Source: Alteribacillus sp041949975 (GTDB lineage: Bacteria > Bacillota > Bacilli > Bacillales > Marinococcaceae). From it: a stretch of DNA of 54,480 nucleotides. Every line of letters begins with the position of its first letter. Positions within the stretch are counted from its first letter, which is position 1. The stretch spans positions 1 through 54,480 of the forward strand of contig NZ_JBHFQG010000025.1 in assembly GCF_041949975.1 (NCBI RefSeq). The letters run 5' to 3'. Positions 1 to 7,582 of the stretch are shown piece by piece. Position numbers and translations under genes: made by a program. The notes beneath the pieces are model-generated. The model saw only the letters and a program-made list of their open reading frames with translations, had not been told where the DNA came from and searched no databases.

Positions 1-306
1 ACCCTTATTACCACTTCCTGCATTCAACGGAAGGATTTGGTGGTCTTTGATAACAAAAAATTTTTTAAAGAAACTTTATTACCTTTTAACCACTGGTATA
101 TCAACCTTTCCGGAGGGAGTCTACGTGATTTCAACTGTTAACTTGCGGTTTTTTCCTCTAGTTCATCCCAATTGATTACTGATCTAGTTTTTAAGGTCAT
201 TTTTCATAACAAAGAATTTTTGACTGCTTCAATTTTCCTCAAATCTTTTGTTACCATATCACCGCAGGTCTGTTTACAATTTTGATAGCGCTTCCATATT
301 AGTATA
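1..306. other. Window edge, no recognised gene
   Basis: An open frame runs in from the left edge on the plus strand and stops near 142, giving about 46 codons, but I recognise no family in it. The stretch 110-133 resembles a degraded end of the MITE-like repeat at 11660-11855 on the other strand; the match is short and weak. The rest is AT-rich with no convincing gene. Confidence 0.3.
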
Positions 307-356
307 TAAAAAAACCCCCGTCCCATGCACGGTAACGCGCTGAAGGAACGGAGGAA
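307..356 (-). terminator. Terminator of thiT
   Basis: On the minus strand a CCTCCGTTCC arm pairs, with G-U pairs, to GGGACGGGGG and is followed by seven T. It begins just after the thiT stop codon. Confidence 0.8.
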
Positions 357-367
357 CGATAAATATA

Positions 368-937
368 TTAAGCTGCTATTTGAGCTTTACGGCCCTCATA
401 GAAAAATTGAGGACGGTATTTAGAAATAAGGATAACAACAAAGATAGTTATCAGCATTTCAGGTACAAGATAGGAAGCATTATACAATGCTGAATACGTT
501 ACAACAGGCATACCATCTGGAGCATATTCACTAAACCATATTAATCCAGCGTTGAAATGGTCCAGAAATCGAAGTAGTGTGCCAAAACCAACACCAATAA
601 TTATCATCGCTGCCGGTACTTGATTTTTAAATTGTTCTCTGTTCACAAATAATCCTGCAAAACCAAGGACCGCATATGCTATCGGATACTCCAGTACAAA
701 TTGAATAGGATGCACGATAACAGCGCCGAATAAAATCTGAAGAATTCCTGTAATGAATCCAGTCACGACACCGGCTTTCCATCCTCGGCGGAAAGAAATA
801 ATAAAAATCGGGACCATAACGAGCGAAATGGAACCGCCCATAGCCCACAGAGCACTAAATTCGATATAGCTTAATATAATAGCAAGTCCCGACATTAATG
901 CAATTTCTAACAGAACTATCAGACGAGTGTTTTGCAT
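368..937 (-). CDS. thiT: Thiamine ECF transporter S component ThiT
   Basis: ThiT (YuaJ) is the thiamine-binding membrane subunit that docks onto the shared ECF energy module (EcfA, EcfA', EcfT, none of them in this window). The protein is 189 residues with about six membrane segments. The GGSISL motif near residues 34-39 and the YSALYNASYLVPE stretch are typical of the family. I start it at the ATG at 937 because AAAGGGGA lies 10 bases upstream. The longer frame back to 1000 reads through leader RNA. A TPP riboswitch and a terminator precede it, so thiamine supply should switch it off. It is a single-gene transcript with its own terminator. Confidence 0.93.
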   Translation of the reverse strand: MQNTRLIVLLEIALMSGLAIILSYIEFSALWAMGGSISLVMVPIFIISFRRGWKAGVVTGFITGILQILFGAVIVHPIQFVLEYPIAYAVLGFAGLFVNREQFKNQVPAAMIIIGVGFGTLLRFLDHFNAGLIWFSEYAPDGMPVVTYSALYNASYLVPEMLITIFVVILISKYRPQFFYEGRKAQIAA

Positions 938-940
938 AAT

Positions 941-978
941 AAAAAAATCCCCTTTCATTTCCACTGGGGAAGAGGGGA
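941..978 (-). terminator. Riboswitch-controlled terminator overlapping the thiT RBS
   Basis: On the minus strand CCCCT and TTCC pair with GGAA and AGGGG, and a run of seven T follows. The 3' arm contains the AAAGGGGA Shine-Dalgarno of thiT, so the hairpin can stop transcription and also block translation. Confidence 0.8.
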
Positions 979-1037
979 TGGTGGTTGTAGTAAACAGCAT
1001 AAAATTCCTGTCTGTGAGACAAGGTTGCTTGTCACAC

Positions 1038-1124
1038 CACTTCCCTACGCTGGTCTTAGCCAGATCAGGTTCTAAGAGTTGAGACTTATGCCTCTCTCAG
1101 TCATTTGACACCCCTAGTGGAACT
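1038..1124 (-). promoter_or_regulatory. TPP riboswitch (thi box)
   Basis: Read on the minus strand, this has the TPP aptamer landmarks: ACTAGGGGTG, then CTGAGAGAGG, then ACCTGATCTGGCTAAGACC and AGCGTAGGGAAGTGG. It sits about 100 bases upstream of thiT. A hairpin at about 1009-1036 (GTGTGACAAG/CTTGTCTCAC) lies between aptamer and terminator and may belong to the antiterminator. Confidence 0.96.
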
Positions 1125-1140
1125 ATTGTAATTTCTTTTA

Positions 1141-1168
1141 ACTGTAGCACAGATTTCATTACTTGCAA
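1141..1168 (-). promoter_or_regulatory. Candidate sigma-A promoter for the thiT leader
   Basis: Minus strand TTGCAA, a 16-base spacer and TACAGT lie about 17 bases upstream of the aptamer. Both boxes deviate from consensus, so this is only a candidate. Confidence 0.4.
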
Positions 1169-1301
1169 ACAATTAAAACGTATCCTATATGTTCCAATTT
1201 ACTAATAAAATAAATTATTCGCAAAATTGCTCCTTTTCTTTTATAATCGAAGTGATACAGCATAAAATAGTACTAAGAAAGGAGGCGGAACGATCTTTTT
1301 T

Positions 1302-1315
1302 TGTAAGCGGTAACA
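1302..1315 (+). promoter_or_regulatory. cre site (CcpA operator)
   Basis: TGTAAGCGGTAACA matches the cre consensus TGWAANCGNTNWCA at every defined position. It lies 41 bases before the cstA start and downstream of a TATAAT-like box near 1240, a position that fits catabolite repression by roadblock. Confidence 0.85.
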
Positions 1316-1355
1316 GAAAAGCTTTTTAAAGACGGATGAAAGGGAGTGAACTGTT

Positions 1356-3101
1356 ATGCCAGCTATTGTTTTAGCAATTATTGGATTAATTATATTTGCT
1401 CTTGGCTACCGTTATTATTCTAAATTTATAGCAGAGCGTATATATAGGCTTGATCCTAATTATCAAACACCAGCCCATCAATTCCGCGATGGAGTGGATT
1501 TCGTACCGACGAATAAATGGGTGCTCTGGGGGCACCATTTTACTTCGGTTGCGGGTGCAGCTCCTATTGTAGGTCCTGCAATAGCCGTTTATTGGGGTTG
1601 GCTACCTGCCTTTTTGTGGGTTGTATTAGGCACAGTATTTGCAGCCGGGGTTCATGATTTCGGGACACTTGTTCTATCTATCCGCAATAAAGGACAATCG
1701 ATTGGAACGCTAGCAGAAAGAATTATCGGAAGACGTGCAAAGCTGTTATTTTTATTTATTATTCTAATATTAGTTCTTATGGTTAACGCAGTCTTTGCCT
1801 GGGTTATTTCTAATTTATTCATAACATTTCCTTCAAGCGTTTTAGCGGTGTTTATACAAATTCCGCTTGCCATTTGGATTGGTTACACGGTCAATAAAAA
1901 AGGTAAAAGCATGCTGTTACCTTCATTGACAGCACTGGCTGTAATGTATGCTGCAGCTGTTATAGCAAGCAGTATTCCAGCATTGCAAATCGATTTGGTA
2001 ACATACTTTGGTGGAGAAGAAGCAACAGGTTTATTCGGGTTAGATGCGGTTTCATCTGCCTTTTTAATCTGGATCGCCATACTCATGGTTTATGTGTACA
2101 TTGCTTCTATACTTCCGGTTTGGAAGCTACTCCAGCCTCGTGATTATATTAATTCTCATCAGCTGGTTGTAGGGCTCGCTATTCTGTATCTGGGCCTCTT
2201 TTTTACATGGCCGACACCTGAGGTTACTGCTCCAGCTACAAGAGAAGTGACTGACGTTTCTTGGTTCCCGCTTCTGTTTATAACTATTGCATGCGGTGCT
2301 ATTTCAGGATTTCATGGTTTAGTTTCTTCAGGGACCTCATCCAAACAATTAAATAAAGAGACAGATGCGCGTTTTGTTGGGTATTTGGGAGCAGTTGGGG
2401 AAGGAACGCTTGCTCTTGTTACCATTCTTGCGGTGACCACATTCTTTGCTTCGTCAAGCGATTTTTTGTCCAGCTATGAAAGCTTTGATACAGCAAATGC
2501 TGATGGTTTGACTCACTTTGTTGGAGGTGCAGGTCAGCTTGCAACCGGACTTGGGCTGCCGGCAGGAGTAGCTGAAACCATTGTTGCAGTTATCGTTGTA
2601 AGTTTTGCTGCGACAACTCTGGACACATCGGTACGTTTAATGCGCTATATTATCTCAGAACTCGGACAGGAGTATAAAGCACCAGCTCTTACTAAAAAAC
2701 ATGTAGCAACCACTATAGCTGTGGGAGCAAGCGCATTCCTTGTATTGCTGCCGGGAGACCGTGGTTTTGGTTCAGGAGGATATTTACTGTGGCCATTATT
2801 TGGTACCTCGAACCAGCTCCTTGCAGGTATCAGCTTGCTTCTCATATCGATTTGGCTGCGAAGAAAAGGAAGAAACTTCTTGTTTACCTTTATACCAATG
2901 GTCTTCTTGCTCTTTATGACCCTGTGGGCTATGACAACTCAGGTAGTCTTCCAGTGGTCTGGTTTAGGAGATGGAGATACACAGATCCTACTGTTTGTTT
3001 TAGGAGCAATTATATTAGGATTCTCCGTATGGATTCTGCTTGAAGCTGTAGCGTTGTTCCGAAAAGAACCGCCAAATACTGAACCGGATAATGATAAATA
3101 G
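1356..3101 (+). CDS. cstA: CstA-family carbon starvation / pyruvate-type transporter
   Basis: A 581-residue membrane protein of the CstA family, whose studied members import pyruvate or peptides when preferred carbon runs out. The N-terminal signature (PAHxFxDGxDFVPTNKWVLWGHHF, residues 39-62) and about 15 hydrophobic segments are visible. The length is slightly under the usual 590-700. The start ATG at 1356 follows AAAGGGAGTG. A perfect cre site upstream suggests repression by CcpA on good sugars. A small RCC-tailed protein and an ArsA-like ATPase follow, so the three probably form a functional unit. The substrate cannot be read from sequence. Confidence 0.92.
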   Translation: MPAIVLAIIGLIIFALGYRYYSKFIAERIYRLDPNYQTPAHQFRDGVDFVPTNKWVLWGHHFTSVAGAAPIVGPAIAVYWGWLPAFLWVVLGTVFAAGVHDFGTLVLSIRNKGQSIGTLAERIIGRRAKLLFLFIILILVLMVNAVFAWVISNLFITFPSSVLAVFIQIPLAIWIGYTVNKKGKSMLLPSLTALAVMYAAAVIASSIPALQIDLVTYFGGEEATGLFGLDAVSSAFLIWIAILMVYVYIASILPVWKLLQPRDYINSHQLVVGLAILYLGLFFTWPTPEVTAPATREVTDVSWFPLLFITIACGAISGFHGLVSSGTSSKQLNKETDARFVGYLGAVGEGTLALVTILAVTTFFASSSDFLSSYESFDTANADGLTHFVGGAGQLATGLGLPAGVAETIVAVIVVSFAATTLDTSVRLMRYIISELGQEYKAPALTKKHVATTIAVGASAFLVLLPGDRGFGSGGYLLWPLFGTSNQLLAGISLLLISIWLRRKGRNFLFTFIPMVFLLFMTLWAMTTQVVFQWSGLGDGDTQILLFVLGAIILGFSVWILLEAVALFRKEPPNTEPDNDK

Positions 3102-3129
3102 TATTTTAATGGTAAAATATTATTAACAA

Positions 3130-3178
3130 TAGGGGCTTATCGAGTGGGCATTTCTGTTCGCCGGCAAGCCCTTTTTAT
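3130..3178 (+). terminator. Weak terminator after cstA
   Basis: GGGGCTT pairs with AAGCCC across a long loop and is followed by five T. It may only reduce read-through into the next two genes. Confidence 0.5.
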
Positions 3179-3207
3179 CTAACGAGAATTAGATCGGAGG
3201 GAGCGAA

Positions 3208-3474
3208 ATGGCGGATAAGAAAATGAACTTAAAAAAATTAATAGAATTTTATGATGAAGTGCTCCGCCTTCCTCATCGAGCAGAAATTAAACGGGAAATA
3301 CGAGATGAAGACGATCTGTTTCTACTTTTATGTTTTTCTGAATTACTCGGCCTCCCAAACCCGGTTTCCTACTATACACTTGAACTGTATCCTGAAATGG
3401 TGGAAAGGTTTCACGAGTGGCACCTGCGTATGGGAATGGACAAGTCACCTCTAACCGGAATACGCTGCTGCTAA
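3208..3474 (+). CDS. Small RCC-tailed protein (cory-CC-star type)
   Basis: An 88-residue soluble protein rich in charged helices that ends exactly in Gly-Ile-Arg-Cys-Cys before the stop. From memory, NCBI names such proteins cory-CC-star and finds them beside ArsA-like ATPases. E. coli YbdD/YjiX, the small partners of CstA-type transporters, end in a similar Arg-Cys-Cys. The RBS is GGAGGG, 8 bases before ATG. Its place between cstA and the ATPase suggests an adaptor whose Cys-Cys tail binds a metal or thiol group. That role is inference. I am sure it is a gene and moderately sure of the family name. Confidence 0.8.
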   Translation: MADKKMNLKKLIEFYDEVLRLPHRAEIKREIRDEDDLFLLLCFSELLGLPNPVSYYTLELYPEMVERFHEWHLRMGMDKSPLTGIRCC

Positions 3475-3479
3475 CAAGA

Positions 3480-3527
3480 AAAACGGAGTATTCGGTATAA
3501 CGGATAAACGTGGTTGCTCCGTTTTTG
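3480..3527 (+). terminator. Hairpin between the RCC protein and the ArsA-like ATPase
   Basis: AAACGGAG pairs with CTCCGTTT across about 30 bases, and the 3' arm ends in a T run. It could attenuate transcription into the ATPase gene, which starts 16 bases later. Confidence 0.5.
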
Positions 3528-3542
3528 GAAAGGGATGAAACG

Positions 3543-4496
3543 ATGGATAATCTGTTTAACTATAGTATTTTATTTTTTGGTGGTAAAGGCGGGGTAGGGA
3601 AATCGACATCATCTTCTGCTTTTGCGCTCACTGCTGCAGAAAAAGGGAAGCGCACCTTATTAGTTTCAACAGACCCTGCTCATAACCTGAGTGATCTGTT
3701 TGACTCAACAATCGGTGATGAACGAAAGCAGCTGACTGAAAATTTATGGGGAATGGAAATCAGTTCAGAAAAACAATCAAAAAGGTATATTAATCAAGTT
3801 AAAGACAACTTAAAAGGCCTGATTAAGTCTCATATGGCTGAAGAAGTTAATAGACAGATTGATATGGCAGCTGTGTCTCCTGGGTCGGAAGAAGCGGCAC
3901 TTTTTGACAGGCTGGTTCAGATAGTGTTAGAAGAAAAAGAACATTTTGATATTATTGTATTTGATACTGCTCCAACCGGGCATACGGTGCGGCTGCTGTC
4001 TCTGCCTGAAATGATGGAAGCATGGATAGAAGGGATGCTTCAGCGAAGGCAGTCCATCAACGAAAATTACTCGCAATGGTTAAATGACGGAGAACCCGTT
4101 GATGATCCGATTTACAGGGTGCTTATGAATAGAAAAGACCGATTTTCGCAGGCAAGAAAAGTGCTGATGGACAATAAACGCACTGCTTATATTTATGTGC
4201 TTATGCCGGAAAAACTGCCTGTTGCAGAAACGAAGCGGGCTTTACAGATGCTAGAGAAGGCTAATTTAAAAGTTAATGCGCTGATAGTAAATAAATGTTT
4301 GCCAGAGCATGCAGGAGATAGTATATTTATTGAAAAGCGGAGAAAACAGGAAAAAGCCTACATTCAACAAATAAAAGAAGAATTTTCCGGCCGGCAGAAA
4401 ATATTTTTGCCTTTATTGGAAGAAGATATCTCTTCCAGAAAGGCTCTTGAAAACATAAAAAATGAGTTTCATTACCCTACGATGAAAATAATGTAA
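3543..4496 (+). CDS. ArsA/Get3-family ATPase
   Basis: A 317-residue P-loop ATPase of the ArsA/Get3 group. It shows the deviant Walker A GKGGVGKST near residue 14, the switch I STDPAHNLSD and the switch II DTAPTGHTVRLLSLP. It has one ArsA domain only. The sole cysteine I find is in NKCLPE, so it lacks both the three arsenite-binding cysteines of ArsA and the CxxC of Get3. An arsenite-pump or classical tail-anchor role is therefore unlikely. I start at ATG 3543, which has GGAAAGGG 8 bases upstream, rather than the GTG at 3510 that lies inside a hairpin. Context suggests it works with CstA and the RCC-tailed protein. Confidence 0.85.
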   Translation: MDNLFNYSILFFGGKGGVGKSTSSSAFALTAAEKGKRTLLVSTDPAHNLSDLFDSTIGDERKQLTENLWGMEISSEKQSKRYINQVKDNLKGLIKSHMAEEVNRQIDMAAVSPGSEEAALFDRLVQIVLEEKEHFDIIVFDTAPTGHTVRLLSLPEMMEAWIEGMLQRRQSINENYSQWLNDGEPVDDPIYRVLMNRKDRFSQARKVLMDNKRTAYIYVLMPEKLPVAETKRALQMLEKANLKVNALIVNKCLPEHAGDSIFIEKRRKQEKAYIQQIKEEFSGRQKIFLPLLEEDISSRKALENIKNEFHYPTMKIM

Positions 4497-4520
4497 TGCA
4501 AGATCTAGTGTGATAAAGAA

Positions 4521-5078
4521 ATGGGTGAAGAAAAGGTGTCGATAAGGTTCTTGCCTTTTGAGAGGGCAGATTTTGATCAATTAATTCAGTGGATTCCAGA
4601 TGCAAGATTTTTGCTGCAATGGGGCGGGCCTCATTTTACATTTCCACTAAATGAATCACAATTAGAAGAATATATTAAAAATACCAATAAAACAGGAGCA
4701 AGCCGTTTTATTAATAAGGTTGTAGACAGTTCCGGGGTAACAGTAGGACATATTTCTCTCGGATCAGTCGACCGTCACAATAGGTCTGCAAGGATTGGCA
4801 AAGTATTGGTAGGCGAACAGAAAAATAGAGGACAGGGCATAGGAAGAAAAATGATCAAAGAAATATGCCATATTTCCTTTGATGAGTTGAACATGCACCG
4901 CGTTAGTCTTGGCGTTTGGGATTTCAATAAACCCGCTATTCGCTGCTATGAGAAGGCAGGGTTTGTTCATGAAGGCATTAAACGTGATTTGCGTCGTTTT
5001 GGTGATGAGTACTGGTCTTTATGTGAAATGAGCATACTTGAAGATGAATGGAAACTACAGAAGAAGACAACGTTATGA
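4521..5078 (+). CDS. GNAT N-acetyltransferase, RimJ/RimL type
   Basis: A 185-residue acetyl-CoA-dependent acetyltransferase. The acetyl-CoA loop QKNRGQGIGRKM is near residues 95-106, and the C-terminal NKPAIRCYEKAGF motif is typical of the RimJ/RimL branch that modifies protein N-termini or small amines. The substrate is unknown. The RBS before the ATG at 4521 is poor; GTG 4536 is an alternative. It follows the ArsA-like gene by 24 bases and may be co-transcribed. Its last six bases overlap the end of the convergent CNNM/CorC gene. Confidence 0.82.
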   Translation: MGEEKVSIRFLPFERADFDQLIQWIPDARFLLQWGGPHFTFPLNESQLEEYIKNTNKTGASRFINKVVDSSGVTVGHISLGSVDRHNRSARIGKVLVGEQKNRGQGIGRKMIKEICHISFDELNMHRVSLGVWDFNKPAIRCYEKAGFVHEGIKRDLRRFGDEYWSLCEMSILEDEWKLQKKTTL

Positions 5079-6386
5079 AGGGGACAAAGCTGCCTCTTCT
5101 TTTTTTATAGCTTCAATCATTCTAATTTGCTGTCCTTCCATTTCTCTTGGAATGAAACTCCATTCGCCGAATGTAATACTCTCTCCTTCTTTTACTTCCG
5201 GCTTTTCGGAAAGCACAAGCCCACCAATGGTGTCTATTGCTCCATCTTCAATATCAATTTCTAATAGTTCATTTACTTCCTCAATAAGTACTTTTCCATC
5301 AAGCATAAAGTTGGTCCCCGCATCGTTCAATTTTTGTACAAGGGGGTGTTCGTCTGAATCAAATTCATCACGAATTTCTCCTACAATCTCTTCAATAATA
5401 TCTTCCACTGTGACAAGGCCGGCTGTTCCGCCATACTCATCAAGCAATATCGCTAAATGAATTTGTTCCTGCTGCATTTTTATCAAAAGTTTGGAAATGG
5501 GTGTAGAATCTAAAACTTGAATGACAGGCCGTGTATAAGTTGATATATCTACTTGATTCATTTTAACAAGGTCTCCAAAAACTTCTTTTGCATGCACCAT
5601 GCCAGTGATATGATCCTTGTCACCATTTACAATTGGGTAGCGCGAATACCGTTCTGTTGTCATAATATTTAAGTTATCTTCTAAAGAAGCATTAAGAGAA
5701 AGTGTTACCATTTCCGTGCGAGGAATCATTATTTCTTTTGCCACACGATTATCAAACTCAAAAATCCGATTGACAAATTTATATTCAGACTGGTTAATTT
5801 CCCCTCTTTCATAGCTTTCCGATAGAATGATGCGAAGTTCTTCTTCTGAATGAGCCACTTCATGCTCCGATGCAGGTCTTACCCCAAAAAGCCGTGTAAA
5901 GGCTTGGGCAGAACCGTTCAATAACCAAATAAAAGGATACATAATGGTATAAAACCAAATAATAGGTTTTGAAAATAACAATGTAATCTGCTCTGCTTTT
6001 TGAATCGCAAAGGTTTTGGGGGCAAGTTCTCCAAGTACCACATGTAAGTAGGTCACCAAAAAAAATGCAATTGAAAAACTCAATATAGTTGTAACAGTAC
6101 CGGGAAGATTAAAAGGCTCTAAGATAGGATGGAGCAGTCGTTCTATGGTTGGTTCACCTAACCACCCCAAACCGAGCGCGGTTATCGTAATACCCAGCTG
6201 ACAAGCAGATAAGTATTCGTCAAGATTGGAGATTACTTTTTTAGCGGCCACTGCTTTCTTGCTGCCTTCTTCAAGTAATTGATCAATTTTTGATGTTCGT
6301 ACCTTCACAATAGCAAACTCTGTTGCTACAAAGAATGCTGTTAATAGTATTAGGATTACAAGTAAAAACAAGTTAAGTGTTAACAC
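5073..6386 (-). CDS. CNNM/CorC (HlyC) family membrane protein with CBS pair
   Basis: A 437-residue protein with an N-terminal CNNM (DUF21) membrane domain (about 1-195, four hydrophobic segments), a CBS pair (about 205-330) and a C-terminal CorC_HlyC domain (about 345-430). The family includes B. subtilis MpfA (YhdP), a magnesium exporter, and its paralogues YrkA, YqhB and YugS. I cannot assign which paralogue this is. It starts with GTG at 6386 behind AAGGGGGTGG. It is convergent with the acetyltransferase, and no separate terminator is visible between them. Confidence 0.88.
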   Translation of the reverse strand: MLTLNLFLLVILILLTAFFVATEFAIVKVRTSKIDQLLEEGSKKAVAAKKVISNLDEYLSACQLGITITALGLGWLGEPTIERLLHPILEPFNLPGTVTTILSFSIAFFLVTYLHVVLGELAPKTFAIQKAEQITLLFSKPIIWFYTIMYPFIWLLNGSAQAFTRLFGVRPASEHEVAHSEEELRIILSESYERGEINQSEYKFVNRIFEFDNRVAKEIMIPRTEMVTLSLNASLEDNLNIMTTERYSRYPIVNGDKDHITGMVHAKEVFGDLVKMNQVDISTYTRPVIQVLDSTPISKLLIKMQQEQIHLAILLDEYGGTAGLVTVEDIIEEIVGEIRDEFDSDEHPLVQKLNDAGTNFMLDGKVLIEEVNELLEIDIEDGAIDTIGGLVLSEKPEVKEGESITFGEWSFIPREMEGQQIRMIEAIKKEEAALSPS

Positions 6387-6429
6387 AGCGCCACCCCCTT
6401 CTTAGACCTTTTCTTATCATTACACGTAA

Positions 6430-6600
6430 AAAGTATTTTACTCATAAGAAGTTTGGCACCAGGTGCAGGTGGTGAGTAGGAGCTGGAATGGAGGGGAGGA
6501 AGAGCTGAAAGTTGGGAGCGAAGCGCTGAAAAAAAAGAGGAGAATGCGGATGAATGAAGAAAAAGTATACGTACTTTTTTATGAAAGGAGTATTTTACTA
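6430..6600. repeat. Short purine-rich repeat block and palindrome
   Basis: Contains AGCTGGAA, AGAGCTGAA and GCGCTGAA copies of the same short motif found at 7350-7520 on the other side of the NERD gene. It also holds a palindrome AAAAGTATACGTACTTTT near 6562. No gene is seen. Confidence 0.5.
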
Positions 6601-6601
6601 A

Positions 6602-7327
6602 GTGATAATTAAAAAAAGAGAAATGCCTCTATCGTTAAAGAAACTAGAAGCTTTGGAACGAAGGCTTCCAAAAAAACGCCCTACGGTGGAGGTATTGGCC
6701 AGGCAAATGGCAGGGTTTAAAGGAGAATTAGCTATCGACTTTTCTCTTAGCTTCTTACCTTCCGAACATTATTGGTTTATTCATCATAAACGTAAACCCT
6801 TACCTATCGAAGCGTTAGTTGTGATGGCAAATGAACGTACAATCGTTCGACATGCCAGCGCCGCCTCTGCATCCTTTTCTGAAAAGATTATCCCCTGTGG
6901 CCGTATACCTAAATATATAATAAATATAGAACAAACCTATATTAAAGCCCATTATTCTGAGCGTGAACTTGAATCACTTTCTGAATTACTGTTAAAACAG
7001 CATCAAGAGCTGGATAATGATATCTTAAAGCAATTTCAAATTGATCGATCAGAAATTATCTCTGGAGTTCAGTGCCAAGTTTGCTCTCGTTATGCGATGG
7101 AATGGGATCGACGTAGATGGCAGTGCCCGTATTGTCGTTTTCGTATGTTGAATGCTCATGCAAAAGCTTTGGAAGACTATTCCCTTCTATTTTCCCCAAC
7201 CCTCTCCAACCGTGATGCCCGGAAGTTTTTGCATCTCACTTCTCCCAATTATACTAAACACATTCTCCAAAGATGTTCGAAGAGTTTTATCGGCAAAACA
7301 AGAGAAAAAAAGTATTTACTTAGGTAA
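6602..7327 (+). CDS. NERD-domain protein lacking the nuclease core
   Basis: Ends match the Bacillus NERD (nuclease-related domain) proteins. The N-terminus reads MIIKKREMPL, with the GELAIDFSLSFLP motif near 41-53. The C-terminus has a zinc ribbon (C158, C161, C175, C178) and a DYSLLFSPTLSNRDARKFLH tail. At about residues 61-66 the sequence jumps from WFIHHKRK straight to PLPIEALVVMAN. The family's central block with the catalytic Asp and Glu-x-Lys is missing in frame, roughly 70 residues, giving 241 instead of about 310. It is therefore probably not an active nuclease and may be a remnant. The GTG start follows AAAGGAG. Short GAGCTGAA repeats flank it on both sides. Confidence 0.75.
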   Translation: MIIKKREMPLSLKKLEALERRLPKKRPTVEVLARQMAGFKGELAIDFSLSFLPSEHYWFIHHKRKPLPIEALVVMANERTIVRHASAASASFSEKIIPCGRIPKYIINIEQTYIKAHYSERELESLSELLLKQHQELDNDILKQFQIDRSEIISGVQCQVCSRYAMEWDRRRWQCPYCRFRMLNAHAKALEDYSLLFSPTLSNRDARKFLHLTSPNYTKHILQRCSKSFIGKTREKKYLLR

Positions 7328-7344
7328 TTATTGAAAGTGTTGGG

Positions 7345-7525
7345 GCTGTGGATTGGAGAGCTGAACCGAAAGCGAAGAGCTGAACCATAGGGAGGAAAAG
7401 CTGAAGACTGGAAGCGAAGAGTTGAAATAAAAGGGAGAAGAGCTGAAACAGGGCCGGAGAGAGCTGAATCTACAGCGAGCTGAGAACCGAACCGGAGACA
7501 CAAAGAGCTGAACCTCGCAAAAAGA
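7345..7525. repeat. Degenerate GAGCTGAA array
   Basis: About eight variants of AGAGCTGAA(C) spaced by roughly 13-30 bases, separated by purine-rich sequence such as GGAAGCGAAG. There is no terminator shape and no convincing gene on either strand. Short frames here, including one of 84 codons on the minus strand, only mirror the repeat. Confidence 0.7.
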
Positions 7526-7582
7526 GTACTGAATATAAAAAAGAACGCCTCTCCTGTCTTAATAGAGAGACGATCATTGTTT

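Noticed and set aside
283..296. A cre-like TGATAGCGCTTCCA
   Set aside because: Two defined positions differ from consensus, and it lies downstream of thiT, far from any start.
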